Shown: positions 25,920 to 35,903, counted from the first letter of the stretch. The stretch is DNA of 64,000 bases from an uncultured Bacteroidales bacterium (GCA_902778625.1 CACYYM010000007.1:1-64000), one strand, 5' to 3'. The notes: a model not told the origin generated them from the letters alone. Translations and numbers: made by a program.

Positions 25920-27044
25920 ATGAACAAACCGAGGTACGACATTTTGGATGGCTTGCGTGGTGTGGCTGCGCTAATGGTTCTGCTTTACCACGTTTTCAAC
26001 GACGCAAAGAGTTTCTTTGTTTGGCCCGTGACAGTCAATGAGTTCTATCATAGCTTCCTCGGTGTGGACTTCTTCTTCATCCTCTCGGGCTTCGTGATGG
26101 GGTATGCCTACGACAAGGCGCTCTCCAATGAAGGCAGCATGACTTTTGGCGGCTTCGTCAAACGCAGGCTCATCCGGCTGCATCCGATGGTGGTGATGGG
26201 CGTCGTGATTGGTGCGATTTGCTTTGCCATTCAGGGCTTTACGAAATGGGACGGAACAGAGGTCACTATGCAGGCTTTTATGTATGCCACTTTGCTCGGG
26301 CTGTTCCTCATTCCTTCGCCAACGAGCATTGAAGTTCGCGGCAACACGGAAGCCTTCCCACTCAACGGCCCCCACTGGTCGCTCTTCTTCGAATACATAG
26401 GCAGTCTGCTCTATGTCCTACTATTGCATCGGCTTTCCACCAAATGGCTTCGAGTGTGGGTGGCTTGTAGCATTGTCTCTCTTGCTGCTTATGGATTACT
26501 GAATGAGGGCGGAGGCATTGCCTACGGCTGGTCATCCGAACCCACGAACTTTTGCGGCGGAGCACTCAGAATGCTCTATGGCTACCCGATGGGACTGCTG
26601 ATGGCTCGCGTCTTCCGCCAACGTCAGCCGAAGCCTATCAAGGGACCAATGTTTCTTTGGTGCAGCTTGGCTCTGATTGTGCTGCTGGGACTCCCGTTTG
26701 TCGGTAGCAAAGACGGCGAAACGATTTACCAACTTATTTGCATTCTTTCCCTGTTCCCAACGATTATCTGGTTTGGTGCTCGTGGCATCGTATCAGGCTG
26801 GAGACAGAAGGTCGTCTCGTTTCTTGGCCGACTCTCCTACCCTCTCTACGCCATCCACTTCCCCCTCGTCTATCTCTTCATTGCTTGGGTACAAAAGAGC
26901 GGTTACGCCTACGAAGGTCATTCGCAGCCTTGGACCGCTGCCCTCATCACACTTGGAGCCTCGCTGTTGATAGCAACAATTTGTCTGCTCCTCTACGACG
27001 AACCTCTGCGAAAATGGTTGAATCGAAACAACTCTAAAACTTAA
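25920..27044 (+). CDS. acyltransferase-3 family membrane protein
   Basis: The 374-residue protein has about ten membrane helices. It starts with the family signature RYDILDGLRGVAALMVLLYH (Arg-Gly and His), followed by GVDFFFILSGFVMGY and KRRLIRLHPM. These enzymes O-acetylate sugars of envelope polysaccharides or peptidoglycan. ATG 25920 lies 22 bases after the -7 element; upstream in-frame codons precede the promoter. The next gene, a putative acetylesterase, starts 4 bases after the stop: an enzyme that adds and one that removes acetyl groups in one unit. Confidence 0.88.
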   Translation: MNKPRYDILDGLRGVAALMVLLYHVFNDAKSFFVWPVTVNEFYHSFLGVDFFFILSGFVMGYAYDKALSNEGSMTFGGFVKRRLIRLHPMVVMGVVIGAICFAIQGFTKWDGTEVTMQAFMYATLLGLFLIPSPTSIEVRGNTEAFPLNGPHWSLFFEYIGSLLYVLLLHRLSTKWLRVWVACSIVSLAAYGLLNEGGGIAYGWSSEPTNFCGGALRMLYGYPMGLLMARVFRQRQPKPIKGPMFLWCSLALIVLLGLPFVGSKDGETIYQLICILSLFPTIIWFGARGIVSGWRQKVVSFLGRLSYPLYAIHFPLVYLFIAWVQKSGYAYEGHSQPWTAALITLGASLLIATICLLLYDEPLRKWLNRNNSKT

Positions 27045-27048
27045 CAAT

Positions 27049-29142
27049 ATGAAACGGCTTCTTTTTTTCTTATTCACTAATTTTCTCATTCTCTCTTGTT
27101 GGGCAGATGTAACGCTGCCAGGATGGATGACTTCGAACATGGTTCTGCAGCAGCGAACTAAAGTGCACCTTCAAGCTACGGCCAAGAAAGGCGCGACCGT
27201 GAAGATTACGCCATCTTGGGACAAAAAGACTGTGAAAGTCGTTGCCGACAAGAACTCTGGAACCTTTGAGTTTGACCTCAATGTGCCTGCTGCTGGTGGC
27301 CCTTATACTTTGACCTTCGACGACGGCAAGAAGCTCGTCCTCGAGAATGTGATGGCTGGCGAAGTGTGGTTCTGCAGCGGCCAGTCGAACATGGAAATGC
27401 CTGTCGAAGGCTGGGGCAAGGTAAACAACTACGAACAGGAAGTTGCCAACGCCAATCATCCGCTTGTCCGCCTCTTCCAAGTTGAGAGAGCTGTGGCTCA
27501 TACGCCTCAAACAAAGGTTCCTCTTGGCCACACAAAAGGCTGGGCAGTCTGCTCGCCCGAGATGGTGAAGGAGTTCTCTGCCGCAGCTTATTTCTTTGCT
27601 CGCGAGGTATCGGAGAAGCTGGGCATAGCTGTCGGTGTGGTGAACAGTTCTTGGGGCGGAACACCAGCCGAGAGTTGGCCGAGTCTCGAAGCATTGCAGA
27701 ATGTAATGGGTTTCCAAGACCACATAAAAAGATACTTCCAGACAGGCTTCGACGAAGAAAAGATAAATCAACTCTATCAGGACGAACGCGCTGAATGGAT
27801 GGAGGAAGTATATGGAAACGACCTAGGCCTCGAGAAAGGCCAAATCGACAAAGCACTTTGGGCTGCAAGGGATTTCGATGATTCCGGTTGGAAGTCAACA
27901 ACACAACCGCTTTCTTGGAGTAAGATTGATGAACTGAAAGACTTCGACGGAATCGTCTGGATGCGAAAGGAAGTGGACATTCCTGCTTCGCTTGCCGGCA
28001 AGGACCTGAAGCTTGAGCTTGGTGCCATCGACGACGAGGATGTCACTTATTGGAATGGTGAGCGCGTGGGTATGACCTCAGGCTGGACGACAAGCCGCAC
28101 CTATACCGTTCCAGGCAATAAGGTGAAGGCTGGCAAGAATATTCTCGCCGTTCGCATCAACGATACTGGCGTAGAAGGTGGTTTCTCGAAGGATGCAAAG
28201 GATTTCAACCTCACTGCAGGAAACACAAAGATATCGCTTGCTGGCGAATGGAAGAGTAAGAAGAGTCTCTCTGCAGCAGACATCACCAGCTCCCCAGACA
28301 AGACTGAACCCGCAGCTCCCAACAGCTCGTGGTATCCTGCAGGCCTCTACAACAGCATGGTTGCGCCATTCCTCTCGATGCCCATTCGCGGTTTCCTTTG
28401 GTATCAGGGCTGCTCGAATGTGGGCAGAGCCGTTCAGTATGAGAGCCTTTTCCAAGCTTTGATTCTCGACTGGCAGGCCCGATTCAACAAGAACTCCGAG
28501 GTTGCTCCCTACCCCAAGCCACAACAGGAAGGACCTCGTCGTTTCTATCAATATAACTCGAAAGCCATCCCCTTCTACTTCGTGCAGATTGCCAATTATT
28601 TGGCAAGGAAAGACTTGCAACCGCAATCTGGTTGGGCTGCCATTCGCGAAGCACAGCGAAAGGCTTTGCGCCTCGATGGTGTGGGAATGGCTGTGAACAT
28701 CGACATCGGTATGGCTAACGACATCCACCCGAAGAACAAGCAGGAAGTAGGTCGCCGCTTGGCTTTGCTTGCCCTTAACAGGACTTATGGTGATCGAGCG
28801 TTCTGTGCCGCTCCTGAATTCCGACAGATGAACGTTGTTGATGGAAAAGCAATGCTCATGTTCATGCCCACTTATGGTAGCGATATGCTGGCAGAGAACT
28901 CAGATATAAAGGGCTTCTCGATTGCCGGTCCAGACCACGTTTGGCATGTTGCAAAGGCTTATTATAGCCCAGACGAGAACATGATGCGGTTCGGTTGGCC
29001 CGTTATCGTAGAGAGCCCCGAAGTGCCACATCCTGTTGCCGTCCGTTATGGTTGGGCAGACAATCCTGAGTGCAATCTCAAGACACAATCAGGACTGCCT
29101 GTAGGACCTTTCCGTACTGACGATTGGGACGACATTAAGTAA
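27049..29142 (+). CDS. SASA-type sialate/carbohydrate O-acetylesterase
   Basis: The 697-residue protein has a signal peptide, an N-terminal sandwich, and the split SGNH-like catalytic domain: CSGQSNMEMPV (nucleophile Ser), GVVNSSWGGTPAESW, GFLWYQGCSN and GMANDIHPKNKQEVG (Asp/His). A jelly-roll insert (about 300-395; DDSGWKSTTQP ... VDIPASLAGKDLKLELGAID) interrupts it, as usual in this family. It should remove O-acetyl groups from sialic acid or other glycans. It is followed by a 22-bp array. Confidence 0.88.
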   Translation: MKRLLFFLFTNFLILSCWADVTLPGWMTSNMVLQQRTKVHLQATAKKGATVKITPSWDKKTVKVVADKNSGTFEFDLNVPAAGGPYTLTFDDGKKLVLENVMAGEVWFCSGQSNMEMPVEGWGKVNNYEQEVANANHPLVRLFQVERAVAHTPQTKVPLGHTKGWAVCSPEMVKEFSAAAYFFAREVSEKLGIAVGVVNSSWGGTPAESWPSLEALQNVMGFQDHIKRYFQTGFDEEKINQLYQDERAEWMEEVYGNDLGLEKGQIDKALWAARDFDDSGWKSTTQPLSWSKIDELKDFDGIVWMRKEVDIPASLAGKDLKLELGAIDDEDVTYWNGERVGMTSGWTTSRTYTVPGNKVKAGKNILAVRINDTGVEGGFSKDAKDFNLTAGNTKISLAGEWKSKKSLSAADITSSPDKTEPAAPNSSWYPAGLYNSMVAPFLSMPIRGFLWYQGCSNVGRAVQYESLFQALILDWQARFNKNSEVAPYPKPQQEGPRRFYQYNSKAIPFYFVQIANYLARKDLQPQSGWAAIREAQRKALRLDGVGMAVNIDIGMANDIHPKNKQEVGRRLALLALNRTYGDRAFCAAPEFRQMNVVDGKAMLMFMPTYGSDMLAENSDIKGFSIAGPDHVWHVAKAYYSPDENMMRFGWPVIVESPEVPHPVAVRYGWADNPECNLKTQSGLPVGPFRTDDWDDIK

Positions 29143-29153
29143 GAAGAAAAACC

Positions 29154-29251
29154 TAACGCAGTTAGTTTGCAATTTTAACGTGTTAAGTTGGGCAACTTAA
29201 CGTGCTAAGTTGTGCAACTTAACGTGCTAAGTTTTCAGACACGACACGTTA
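29154..29251. repeat. 22-bp tandem array (five cores) between two convergent genes
   Basis: Cores: TAACGCAGTTA (29154, one extra base), TAACGTGTTA (29176), TAACGTGCTA (29198, 29220), CGACACGTTA (29242). Linkers AGTTGGGCAACT and AGTTGTGCAACT are themselves inverted repeats. The last core ends on the base next to the stop codon of the leftward FAD gene; the first starts 12 bases after the rightward esterase stop. Confidence 0.9.
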
Positions 29252-30820
29252 TTATCTGGTTAAATATGCTGCGGCTGATTCGGCACAGCGCTCGCCATCC
29301 ACTCCGGCACTCACAATACCGCCTGCATAACCTGCGCCTTCGCCACAAGGAAAGAGGCCTTCAACGCGGATGTGCTGCAAGGTCTCACCATCGCGAAGAA
29401 TGCGGACAGGACTGCTTGTTCGCGTCTCAATACCTATAACTGTTGCTTCGCTGGTCAGGAAGCCGTGTTTCTGCTTTCCCCAAAGCTTGAAAGCATCGCG
29501 AAGACGGGTGCTGATGAACTCGGGCAACCAGAAATGCAGAGGACTCGCGATCAAGCCCGGAGCATAGGACGATTCGTTCAGGTCGGCAGAAAGGCGACCG
29601 TTCACGAAGTCCGTCATCCGCTGTGCTGGAGCGGTTTGCAAGCGATTTGCCTGCAGCCAACATTGGCGTTCGAGTTCTTCTTGGAGATAAAGAAGGGAAA
29701 GAGACGAATTTTGAATGATGGATTTATCAATTTTGAATTGTTCAAAGTCTTCAGGTCTAATCTCCACAACCATTCCGCTATTGCTCCAACGACCATTTCG
29801 ATTCGAAGGGCTCATGCCGTTCACGACAACTTGCTCAGGACCGCTTGCAGCAGGCACAACAAAGCCGCCAGGACACATGCAGAAACTGTATACCCCTCGA
29901 CCCTGAACTTGTGTGACAAGACTGTATTCCGCTGCAGGCAGCCACTTGCCTCGCCCTTGTTTGGAGTGATATTGTATCTGGTCGATGAGGTGAGCTGGAT
30001 GCTCCAGACGGACACCTATCGCGAGTCCTTTCGCTTCAATCTCTATGTTGCTTTCTGCAAGATGGCGATAAACATCCCTAGCCGAATGACCTGTTGCGAG
30101 AATGACAGCCGAAGCTCGCATTTCCTGCCCTCCAGCGATGATGCCACACACCTTTCCTTCCTCGATGATAAGTTCCGTCATCTTTGTCTGGAAGTGGACT
30201 TCGCCACCACAACCGAGGATGGTCTTTCGCATGTTCTCGATGACACGAGGCAAGCGGTCTGTGCCAATGTGAGGATGGGCATCAGAAAGGATGGCAGGAC
30301 TGGCTCCGTGCTGAACGAAGATTTGCAGGATGCGGTCTGTATTGCCTCGTTTCTTGCTTCTGGTGTAAAGCTTTCCGTCGCTATAAGCTCCTGCCCCACC
30401 CTCGCCAAAACTGTAGTTGCTTTCTGGGTCAACGCGTTGTTCAGGACGGATGCGGGCAATGTCCTTCTTCCTTTCGCGAACATCCTTGCCTCGTTCAACA
30501 ATGATGGGCTTGAAGCCCAATTCGATGAGACGAAGCGCAGCAAACAATCCGCCAGGACCAGCCCCAACAACAATAACCGCAGGCTTGTCGCTCGCATCTT
30601 TATAAATGTAAGGCTCGAAGTCCAGCAAAGGCGGCTCCTCGTTAATGTAAGCCCTAACGGTCAAGTTGACGAAAATCATTCGCTGGCGTGCATCAATGCT
30701 TCGCTTCACCACTCGAACAGCTTGGGCATTGATGCCCTTTTCCTGACGAAGATAAGCGATGATGCTCTGCTCGTTATATGCTTGCTGCGGCAGAATGCGC
30801 AGACTCAATTCGTGTACCAT
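29252..30820 (-). CDS. FAD-dependent dehydrogenase (COG2509-type)
   Basis: The 522-residue protein has an N-terminal alpha/beta region of about 75 residues, then the FAD motif VIVVGAGPGGLFAALRLIELG (about 80-100), the family segment YSFGEGGAGAYSDGKLYTR, and a C-terminal FAD contact GLFPCGEGAGYAGGIVSAGVDG. Such proteins are soluble flavoproteins with unknown substrates. Codons in the middle (29706-29740) contain a gaatttt-type run, encoding QFKIDKSIIQNSS. Confidence 0.85.
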   Translation of the reverse strand: MVHELSLRILPQQAYNEQSIIAYLRQEKGINAQAVRVVKRSIDARQRMIFVNLTVRAYINEEPPLLDFEPYIYKDASDKPAVIVVGAGPGGLFAALRLIELGFKPIIVERGKDVRERKKDIARIRPEQRVDPESNYSFGEGGAGAYSDGKLYTRSKKRGNTDRILQIFVQHGASPAILSDAHPHIGTDRLPRVIENMRKTILGCGGEVHFQTKMTELIIEEGKVCGIIAGGQEMRASAVILATGHSARDVYRHLAESNIEIEAKGLAIGVRLEHPAHLIDQIQYHSKQGRGKWLPAAEYSLVTQVQGRGVYSFCMCPGGFVVPAASGPEQVVVNGMSPSNRNGRWSNSGMVVEIRPEDFEQFKIDKSIIQNSSLSLLYLQEELERQCWLQANRLQTAPAQRMTDFVNGRLSADLNESSYAPGLIASPLHFWLPEFISTRLRDAFKLWGKQKHGFLTSEATVIGIETRTSSPVRILRDGETLQHIRVEGLFPCGEGAGYAGGIVSAGVDGERCAESAAAYLTR

Positions 30821-30836
30821 TCTCTTTATTTTGCCA

Positions 30837-30896
30837 CAAAGTTACGAAAAAACTCTAAACTCTAAACCCTAAACTCTAAACTTTTTTGTACCTTTG
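30837..30896. promoter_or_regulatory. divergent promoters sharing a heptad run
   Basis: On the minus strand TAACTTTG (30844-30837) serves the FAD gene; on the plus strand TACCTTTG (30889-30896) serves thrA. The -33 zones of both fall on the same few bases (about 30864-30869), which are inside a four-fold heptad aactcta (30851-30881). No TTTG is present there. Confidence 0.65.
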
Positions 30897-30920
30897 CACG
30901 CGAAAACTTAAACAGCAAGG

Positions 30921-33344
30921 ATGAAAGTACTGAAATTTGGCGGAACATCAGTCGGTTCTGCAGACAGCATACTGAGTGTAAAGAAGATTGTTGAAAGGCA
31001 AACAGAGCCTGTCATTGTTGTGGTGAGCGCTCTTGGTGGCATCACAGATAAGCTCATCAAGACGAGCCAAATGGCTGTGGAGGGCAATTTGCTCTATCAG
31101 GATTCTTTCAACGAGATAAAGGCGCGACACGAAGAAATGATCGATGCAATCATTCCAGCAGGAGAGAGTCGCGACACACTTGTCTCCGTTGTCGGAGAAT
31201 TGCTCGAAGAACTTCGCAGCATCTATCAAGGTGTTTATCTCATTCACGACCTCAGTCCAAAAACTCTGGCTGCCATCGTTTCCTATGGAGAACGCATTAG
31301 CAGTCAGATTGTTGCAACCCTGATTGACGGAGCTGTTTGGTTCGATAGCCGCGAGTTCATCAAGACAGAATTCAAGGCTGGCAAGAACCGACTTGTCCGG
31401 GAACTTAGCAACAAGCTGGTTCGCAAAGCTTGGCAAACGATTCCGCAGATCAGCGTGGTTGGCGGCTTCATCAGTACTGATGCAGAGAGCGGCGAAACAA
31501 CCAACCTCGGACGAGGTGGTAGCGACTATACTGCCAGCATTATTGCTGCGGCTCTGGATGCAAGTGTCTTGGAGATATGGACCGATGTGGATGGCTTTAT
31601 GACTGCCGACCCACGCGTCATCAGTTCGGCTTACGTCATTCCAGAACTAAGCTATATCGAGGCAATGGAGTTGAGCAACTTTGGTGCAAAGGTCATCTAT
31701 CCTCCAACGATTTACCCCGTCTGCATCAAGCACATCCCCATTCTTGTCAAGAATACATTCAATCCCGATGCTCCCGGCTCCATCATTAAAGATGAAGTTA
31801 AGGACGATTCGAGAAGCATTAAGGGTATCTCAAGCATTAAGGGCACGACACTCATCACGGTATCAGGTCTCTCGATGGTGGGTGTGATTGGCGTAAACCG
31901 CCGCATCTTTACTTGCCTTGCAGACAATGGCATCAGCGTGTTTATGGTCAGCCAGGCTTCCAGTGAGAACAGTACCAGTATCGGTGTCCAGGACGAAGAT
32001 GCTGACGAAGCTTGCCGAGTCTTGAACCTTGAATTCCAGAAAGAAATCGAGGACGGCTCGATGTTTCCAATGCTTGCCGAGAAAGGTTTGGCAACGGTCG
32101 CCATCGTGGGCGAGAACATGAAGCACACGCCTGGTATTGCCGGCAAGCTCTTCGGAACACTTGGTCGCTCTGGTATCAGCGTCATTGCTTGTGCGCAAGG
32201 TGCCAGCGAGACGAACATCTCTTTCGTCATCAATCAGAACTTTCTCCGCAAAGCACTTAACGTCATCCACGACTCGTTCTTCCTCTCCGAATACCAAGTG
32301 CTGAACCTCTTCATTTGTGGTGTTGGAACCGTTGGTGGCAGCCTTTTGGAGCAGATACATCAGCAACAGGAAAAACTGAAGCGCGAACTCCGGCTCAAGC
32401 TCAACGTTGTGGGTATTGCAAGCGGACACAACGCGATGTTCACTCGCGAAGGCATCAATCTGGAGAACTTCCGCGAACAACTCGCTGCATCGCCAAAGAG
32501 TAACATACAAAGGCTTCATGACGAGGTCATCGGCATGAACATCTTCAACAGCGTCTTCGTCGATTGTACTGCAAGCCCTGAAGTGGCCAGCCTCTATGCA
32601 GACTTCCTCGAGCACAACATCAACGTTGTAGCGGCAAACAAGATTGCTGCAAGTAGCGATTTCGCCAATTACCATCTTCTGAAAGAGACAAGTCAAAGGC
32701 GAGGCGTCAAGTTCCTCTTCGAAACGAATGTTGGTGCAGGCTTACCCATCATCCGAACCATCAACGACCTTTGCAACTCTGGCGATAAAATACTTAAGAT
32801 TGAGGCAGTTCTAAGCGGAACGCTCAACTTCATCTTCAATACAATAAGCAAGGATATTCCTTTCAGTGAGACAGTTCGGATGGCTCACGAGAAAGGCTAT
32901 AGCGAACCAGACCCGCGCATTGATTTGAGTGGCAAGGATGTCATTCGCAAACTCGTTATCTTGGCTCGTGAAGCTGGTTACGAGATTAGCCAGGAAGATG
33001 TGGAGGCCAAGCTCTTCATTCCTCAATCGTTCTTTGAAGGGTCTTTGGAGAACTTCTGGAAGAACCTGCCTTCGCTAGATGCTGAGTTCGAGACCCGACG
33101 TCAGGAACTCGAGAAGCAGAAGAAGGTATGGCGATTTGTGGCAAAGCTTGAAAACGGCAAGGCTACTGTCTCGTTACAGGAGTTTGACAACAACCACTCG
33201 TTCTATGCACTTGAGGGGAGCAATAACATCGTTATGCTCACGACAGAACGCTATCGCGAATACCCGATGCTCATTCAGGGCTATGGAGCAGGAGCAAGTG
33301 TAACGGCGGCTGGAGTATTTGCAGACATTATGAGCCTGGCATAA
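30921..33344 (+). CDS. thrA: bifunctional aspartokinase/homoserine dehydrogenase
   Basis: The 807-residue protein starts with the aspartokinase motif KFGGTSVGSAD and has SYGERISSQ and a later pair of ACT-type regions (about 310-460). The homoserine dehydrogenase part begins near 465 (LFICGVGTVGGSLLEQ) and has AANKIAAS and GTLNFIFN. It catalyses the first and third steps from aspartate to threonine. It heads a three-gene threonine unit. Threonine feedback through the ACT domains is usual in the family. Confidence 0.94.
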   Translation: MKVLKFGGTSVGSADSILSVKKIVERQTEPVIVVVSALGGITDKLIKTSQMAVEGNLLYQDSFNEIKARHEEMIDAIIPAGESRDTLVSVVGELLEELRSIYQGVYLIHDLSPKTLAAIVSYGERISSQIVATLIDGAVWFDSREFIKTEFKAGKNRLVRELSNKLVRKAWQTIPQISVVGGFISTDAESGETTNLGRGGSDYTASIIAAALDASVLEIWTDVDGFMTADPRVISSAYVIPELSYIEAMELSNFGAKVIYPPTIYPVCIKHIPILVKNTFNPDAPGSIIKDEVKDDSRSIKGISSIKGTTLITVSGLSMVGVIGVNRRIFTCLADNGISVFMVSQASSENSTSIGVQDEDADEACRVLNLEFQKEIEDGSMFPMLAEKGLATVAIVGENMKHTPGIAGKLFGTLGRSGISVIACAQGASETNISFVINQNFLRKALNVIHDSFFLSEYQVLNLFICGVGTVGGSLLEQIHQQQEKLKRELRLKLNVVGIASGHNAMFTREGINLENFREQLAASPKSNIQRLHDEVIGMNIFNSVFVDCTASPEVASLYADFLEHNINVVAANKIAASSDFANYHLLKETSQRRGVKFLFETNVGAGLPIIRTINDLCNSGDKILKIEAVLSGTLNFIFNTISKDIPFSETVRMAHEKGYSEPDPRIDLSGKDVIRKLVILAREAGYEISQEDVEAKLFIPQSFFEGSLENFWKNLPSLDAEFETRRQELEKQKKVWRFVAKLENGKATVSLQEFDNNHSFYALEGSNNIVMLTTERYREYPMLIQGYGAGASVTAAGVFADIMSLA

Positions 33345-33390
33345 GATTTAAGATGTAAGATGTAAGAAGGATAACGGAAGAGGTAAGAAG

Positions 33391-34602
33391 ATGAAACATC
33401 TTATTCTCCTTTGTGACGGTATGGCTGACTGGCCATGCGAAGAATTGGGTGGCAAGACGTTGCTCCAGCACGTTGATACACCGCACTTCGATTGGCTTGC
33501 CAAGCATGGACGCAACGGTTTGCTGAAGACGATTCCCGAAGGTTTTCATCCAGGCAGCGAGGTTGCCAATTCAAGTATTCTCGGTTACGACCAGAACGTC
33601 GTTTATGAAGGTCGCGGACCACTTGAAGCGGCAAGTATTGGTGTGGAACTTGCAGAAGATGATTTGGCCTTACGTTGCAATCTGGTTTGCCTCGAAGGCG
33701 AGCTCCTGAAGAACCACTCTTGCGGCAGGCTTGAGACGGAAGAAGGTGATGTATTGATTCGTTTCCTTCAGGAAAATCTTGGCTCGGACAAAGTTCATTT
33801 CTATACAGGCGTTCAATACCGGCATCTCTTGGTCATAAAAGGTGGCAACAAGGATCTTCGTTGCACGCCTCCTCACGATATCCCGCTCAAACCTTGGCGA
33901 GACTATATGCTCGAGGCAGATTGTCCCGAAGCAGAGGAAACAGCAAGGCTTCTCACAGACCTTATCCTTCGCAGTCAAGAATTGCTTGCAAATCATCCGC
34001 TCAACATAGAACGGCAGCAGAAAGGTTTAGACCCAGCGAACAGTATTTGGCCTTGGGGCGGCGGTTATCGGCCAAAGATGACGCCACTCACAGAAACTTA
34101 TCCGCAAATCAAGACGGGTTCGGTCATTACGGCTGTCGACCTGATTCGAGGCATTGGACGATATGCTGGCCTGAACGTCATCAATGTCCCTGGTGCAACA
34201 GGTCTTTGGGACACAGATTATGAGGCAAAAGCAAGGGCTGCTATTGATGCTCTTCGCACAGAAGATTTCGTTTATCTGCATATCGAAGCTTGCGACGAGG
34301 CAGGACATGATGGCGACCTTTGCTTGAAGCAATACTGCATCGAAAGCCTCGACCAGAAACTCGTTGCATCCATCCTCTCTCAACTTTCGACTTTCAACGC
34401 CCCACTTTCCATTGCTCTCCTGCCCGACCATCCAACTCCCATTCATTTGCGCACCCATACAGCAGAGCCTGTTCCCTTCTGCATCTACTATCCGGACATT
34501 GAGTCGGACGAGGTGCAAACCTTCGACGAGGTTGCCGCGAAGGAGGGCAGCTATGGCTTGCTCGAAGGCGATGCTTTTATTAAAGAATTTATGAAGATAT
34601 GA
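33391..34602 (+). CDS. phosphoglycerate-mutase-type homoserine kinase
   Basis: The 403-residue protein belongs to the alkaline-phosphatase-like ApgM group: LLCDGMADWP (metal Asp), GSEVANSSILGYD (Ser), RCNLV, HIEACDEAGHDGD and LLPDHPTP. A subset of this group, found in threonine clusters that lack a classical ThrB, has been proposed to be the homoserine kinase. Its position between thrA and thrC with a 4-base overlap to thrC, and the absence of a GHMP-type thrB here, support that. The 46-bp spacer before it is a gtaagat heptad run. Confidence 0.8.
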   Translation: MKHLILLCDGMADWPCEELGGKTLLQHVDTPHFDWLAKHGRNGLLKTIPEGFHPGSEVANSSILGYDQNVVYEGRGPLEAASIGVELAEDDLALRCNLVCLEGELLKNHSCGRLETEEGDVLIRFLQENLGSDKVHFYTGVQYRHLLVIKGGNKDLRCTPPHDIPLKPWRDYMLEADCPEAEETARLLTDLILRSQELLANHPLNIERQQKGLDPANSIWPWGGGYRPKMTPLTETYPQIKTGSVITAVDLIRGIGRYAGLNVINVPGATGLWDTDYEAKARAAIDALRTEDFVYLHIEACDEAGHDGDLCLKQYCIESLDQKLVASILSQLSTFNAPLSIALLPDHPTPIHLRTHTAEPVPFCIYYPDIESDEVQTFDEVAAKEGSYGLLEGDAFIKEFMKI

Positions 34603-35900
34603 GATACTATAGCACAAACGGCAAGGCACCACTTGCTACACTCGAAAAGGCTGTCGTCAAAGGTTTGGCCGAGGACAGAGGGCTCTATATGCCCGAGCGC
34701 ATCAAGCCCCTTCCACAAGCGTTTTTCGACAACATACAGGACATGTCTCTTCAGGAGATAGCCTATCAGGTGGCGGACAGCTTCTTTGGCGAAGATGTGG
34801 ATGCTGAAAGCCTTCGACGGATAGTTTATGACACGCTTTCCTTCGTCATCCCATTGGTAAAAGTCGAAGAGCCCATTTATTCGCTCGAGCTCTTTCACGG
34901 CCCTACCCTCGCCTTCAAGGACGTCGGGGCTCGCTTTATGGCTCGACTGCTGCAGTATTTCCTCAAAAAAGAAGGTAAAGGAACGGTCAACGTCCTTGTT
35001 GCAACAAGTGGCGACACCGGTTCTGCTGTAGCCAACGGTTTCTTGGGCGTGGAAGGCATTCACGTCTATGTGCTTTACCCCAAAGGAAAAGTCAGTCCTA
35101 TTCAAGAATGCCAATTCACAACGCTTGGCCAGAACATTACGGCAATCGAGGTCGATGGCGTTTTCGATGACTGCCAAGCCCTCGTCAAGAATGCCTTCAT
35201 GGACGAAGAACTTAACGCCAAGATGCAACTCACCTCAGCCAATAGCATCAATGTAGCTCGCTTCCTGCCCCAAAGCTTCTACTACTTCCACGCTTATGCA
35301 CAGCTGAAGAAAAAGCTAAAGGGCGAAAAGGTCGTTTGCTGCGTACCATCCGGCAACTTCGGCAACATCTGTTCAGCCCTTTTCGGCAAGCGCATGGGAC
35401 TGCCTATTAGCCGTTTCATTGCCGCAAACAATGCCAACGACATCTTCTACAACTACCTGCAGACAGGCCATTATGAGCCCAAGCCAAGCGTTCAGACCAT
35501 TGCCAATGCGATGGATGTGGGCGACCCAAGCAACTTCGCACGCATTCTCGACCTCTATGGAAAGAGCCACGAAGCCATTTGTCAGGACATCAGCGGTGCC
35601 ACTTATACCGACCAACAGATAGCCGAAACCATGCGCAAATGCCTTGATGAGACCGGCTATCAGCTCGACCCCCATGGCGCTTGTGGCTATCGAGCCTTGC
35701 AGGAAGGGCTGAAAGAGGGCGAGACCGGCTTCTTCATCGAGACAGCTCATCCAGCCAAATTCAAGCAAACGGTGGACGAAATCTGTGGCGGCGACATTGC
35801 AATACCAGAACGCTTGCAAGCCTTTATGCAGGGCACAAAGCAAAGTGTATCGATGAGCAAAGACTTTGCAGATTTCAAGGCGTTCCTGATTCGTCAATAG
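34599..35900 (+). CDS. thrC: threonine synthase
   Basis: The 433-residue PLP enzyme has MRYYSTNGKAPLATLEKAVVK at the start, GPTLAFKDVGARFMARLL with the PLP lysine, ATSGDTGSAVANGF (phosphate contact) and VPSGNFGNICSA. It turns O-phosphohomoserine into threonine. The ATG overlaps the previous stop (ATGA), so the kinase and synthase are translationally coupled. Confidence 0.95.
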   Translation: MRYYSTNGKAPLATLEKAVVKGLAEDRGLYMPERIKPLPQAFFDNIQDMSLQEIAYQVADSFFGEDVDAESLRRIVYDTLSFVIPLVKVEEPIYSLELFHGPTLAFKDVGARFMARLLQYFLKKEGKGTVNVLVATSGDTGSAVANGFLGVEGIHVYVLYPKGKVSPIQECQFTTLGQNITAIEVDGVFDDCQALVKNAFMDEELNAKMQLTSANSINVARFLPQSFYYFHAYAQLKKKLKGEKVVCCVPSGNFGNICSALFGKRMGLPISRFIAANNANDIFYNYLQTGHYEPKPSVQTIANAMDVGDPSNFARILDLYGKSHEAICQDISGATYTDQQIAETMRKCLDETGYQLDPHGACGYRALQEGLKEGETGFFIETAHPAKFKQTVDEICGGDIAIPERLQAFMQGTKQSVSMSKDFADFKAFLIRQ

Positions 35901-35903
35901 TCG

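Noticed and set aside
29372..30865. 497-codon plus-strand frame
   Set aside because: Antisense to the FAD dehydrogenase, which has clear cofactor motifs.
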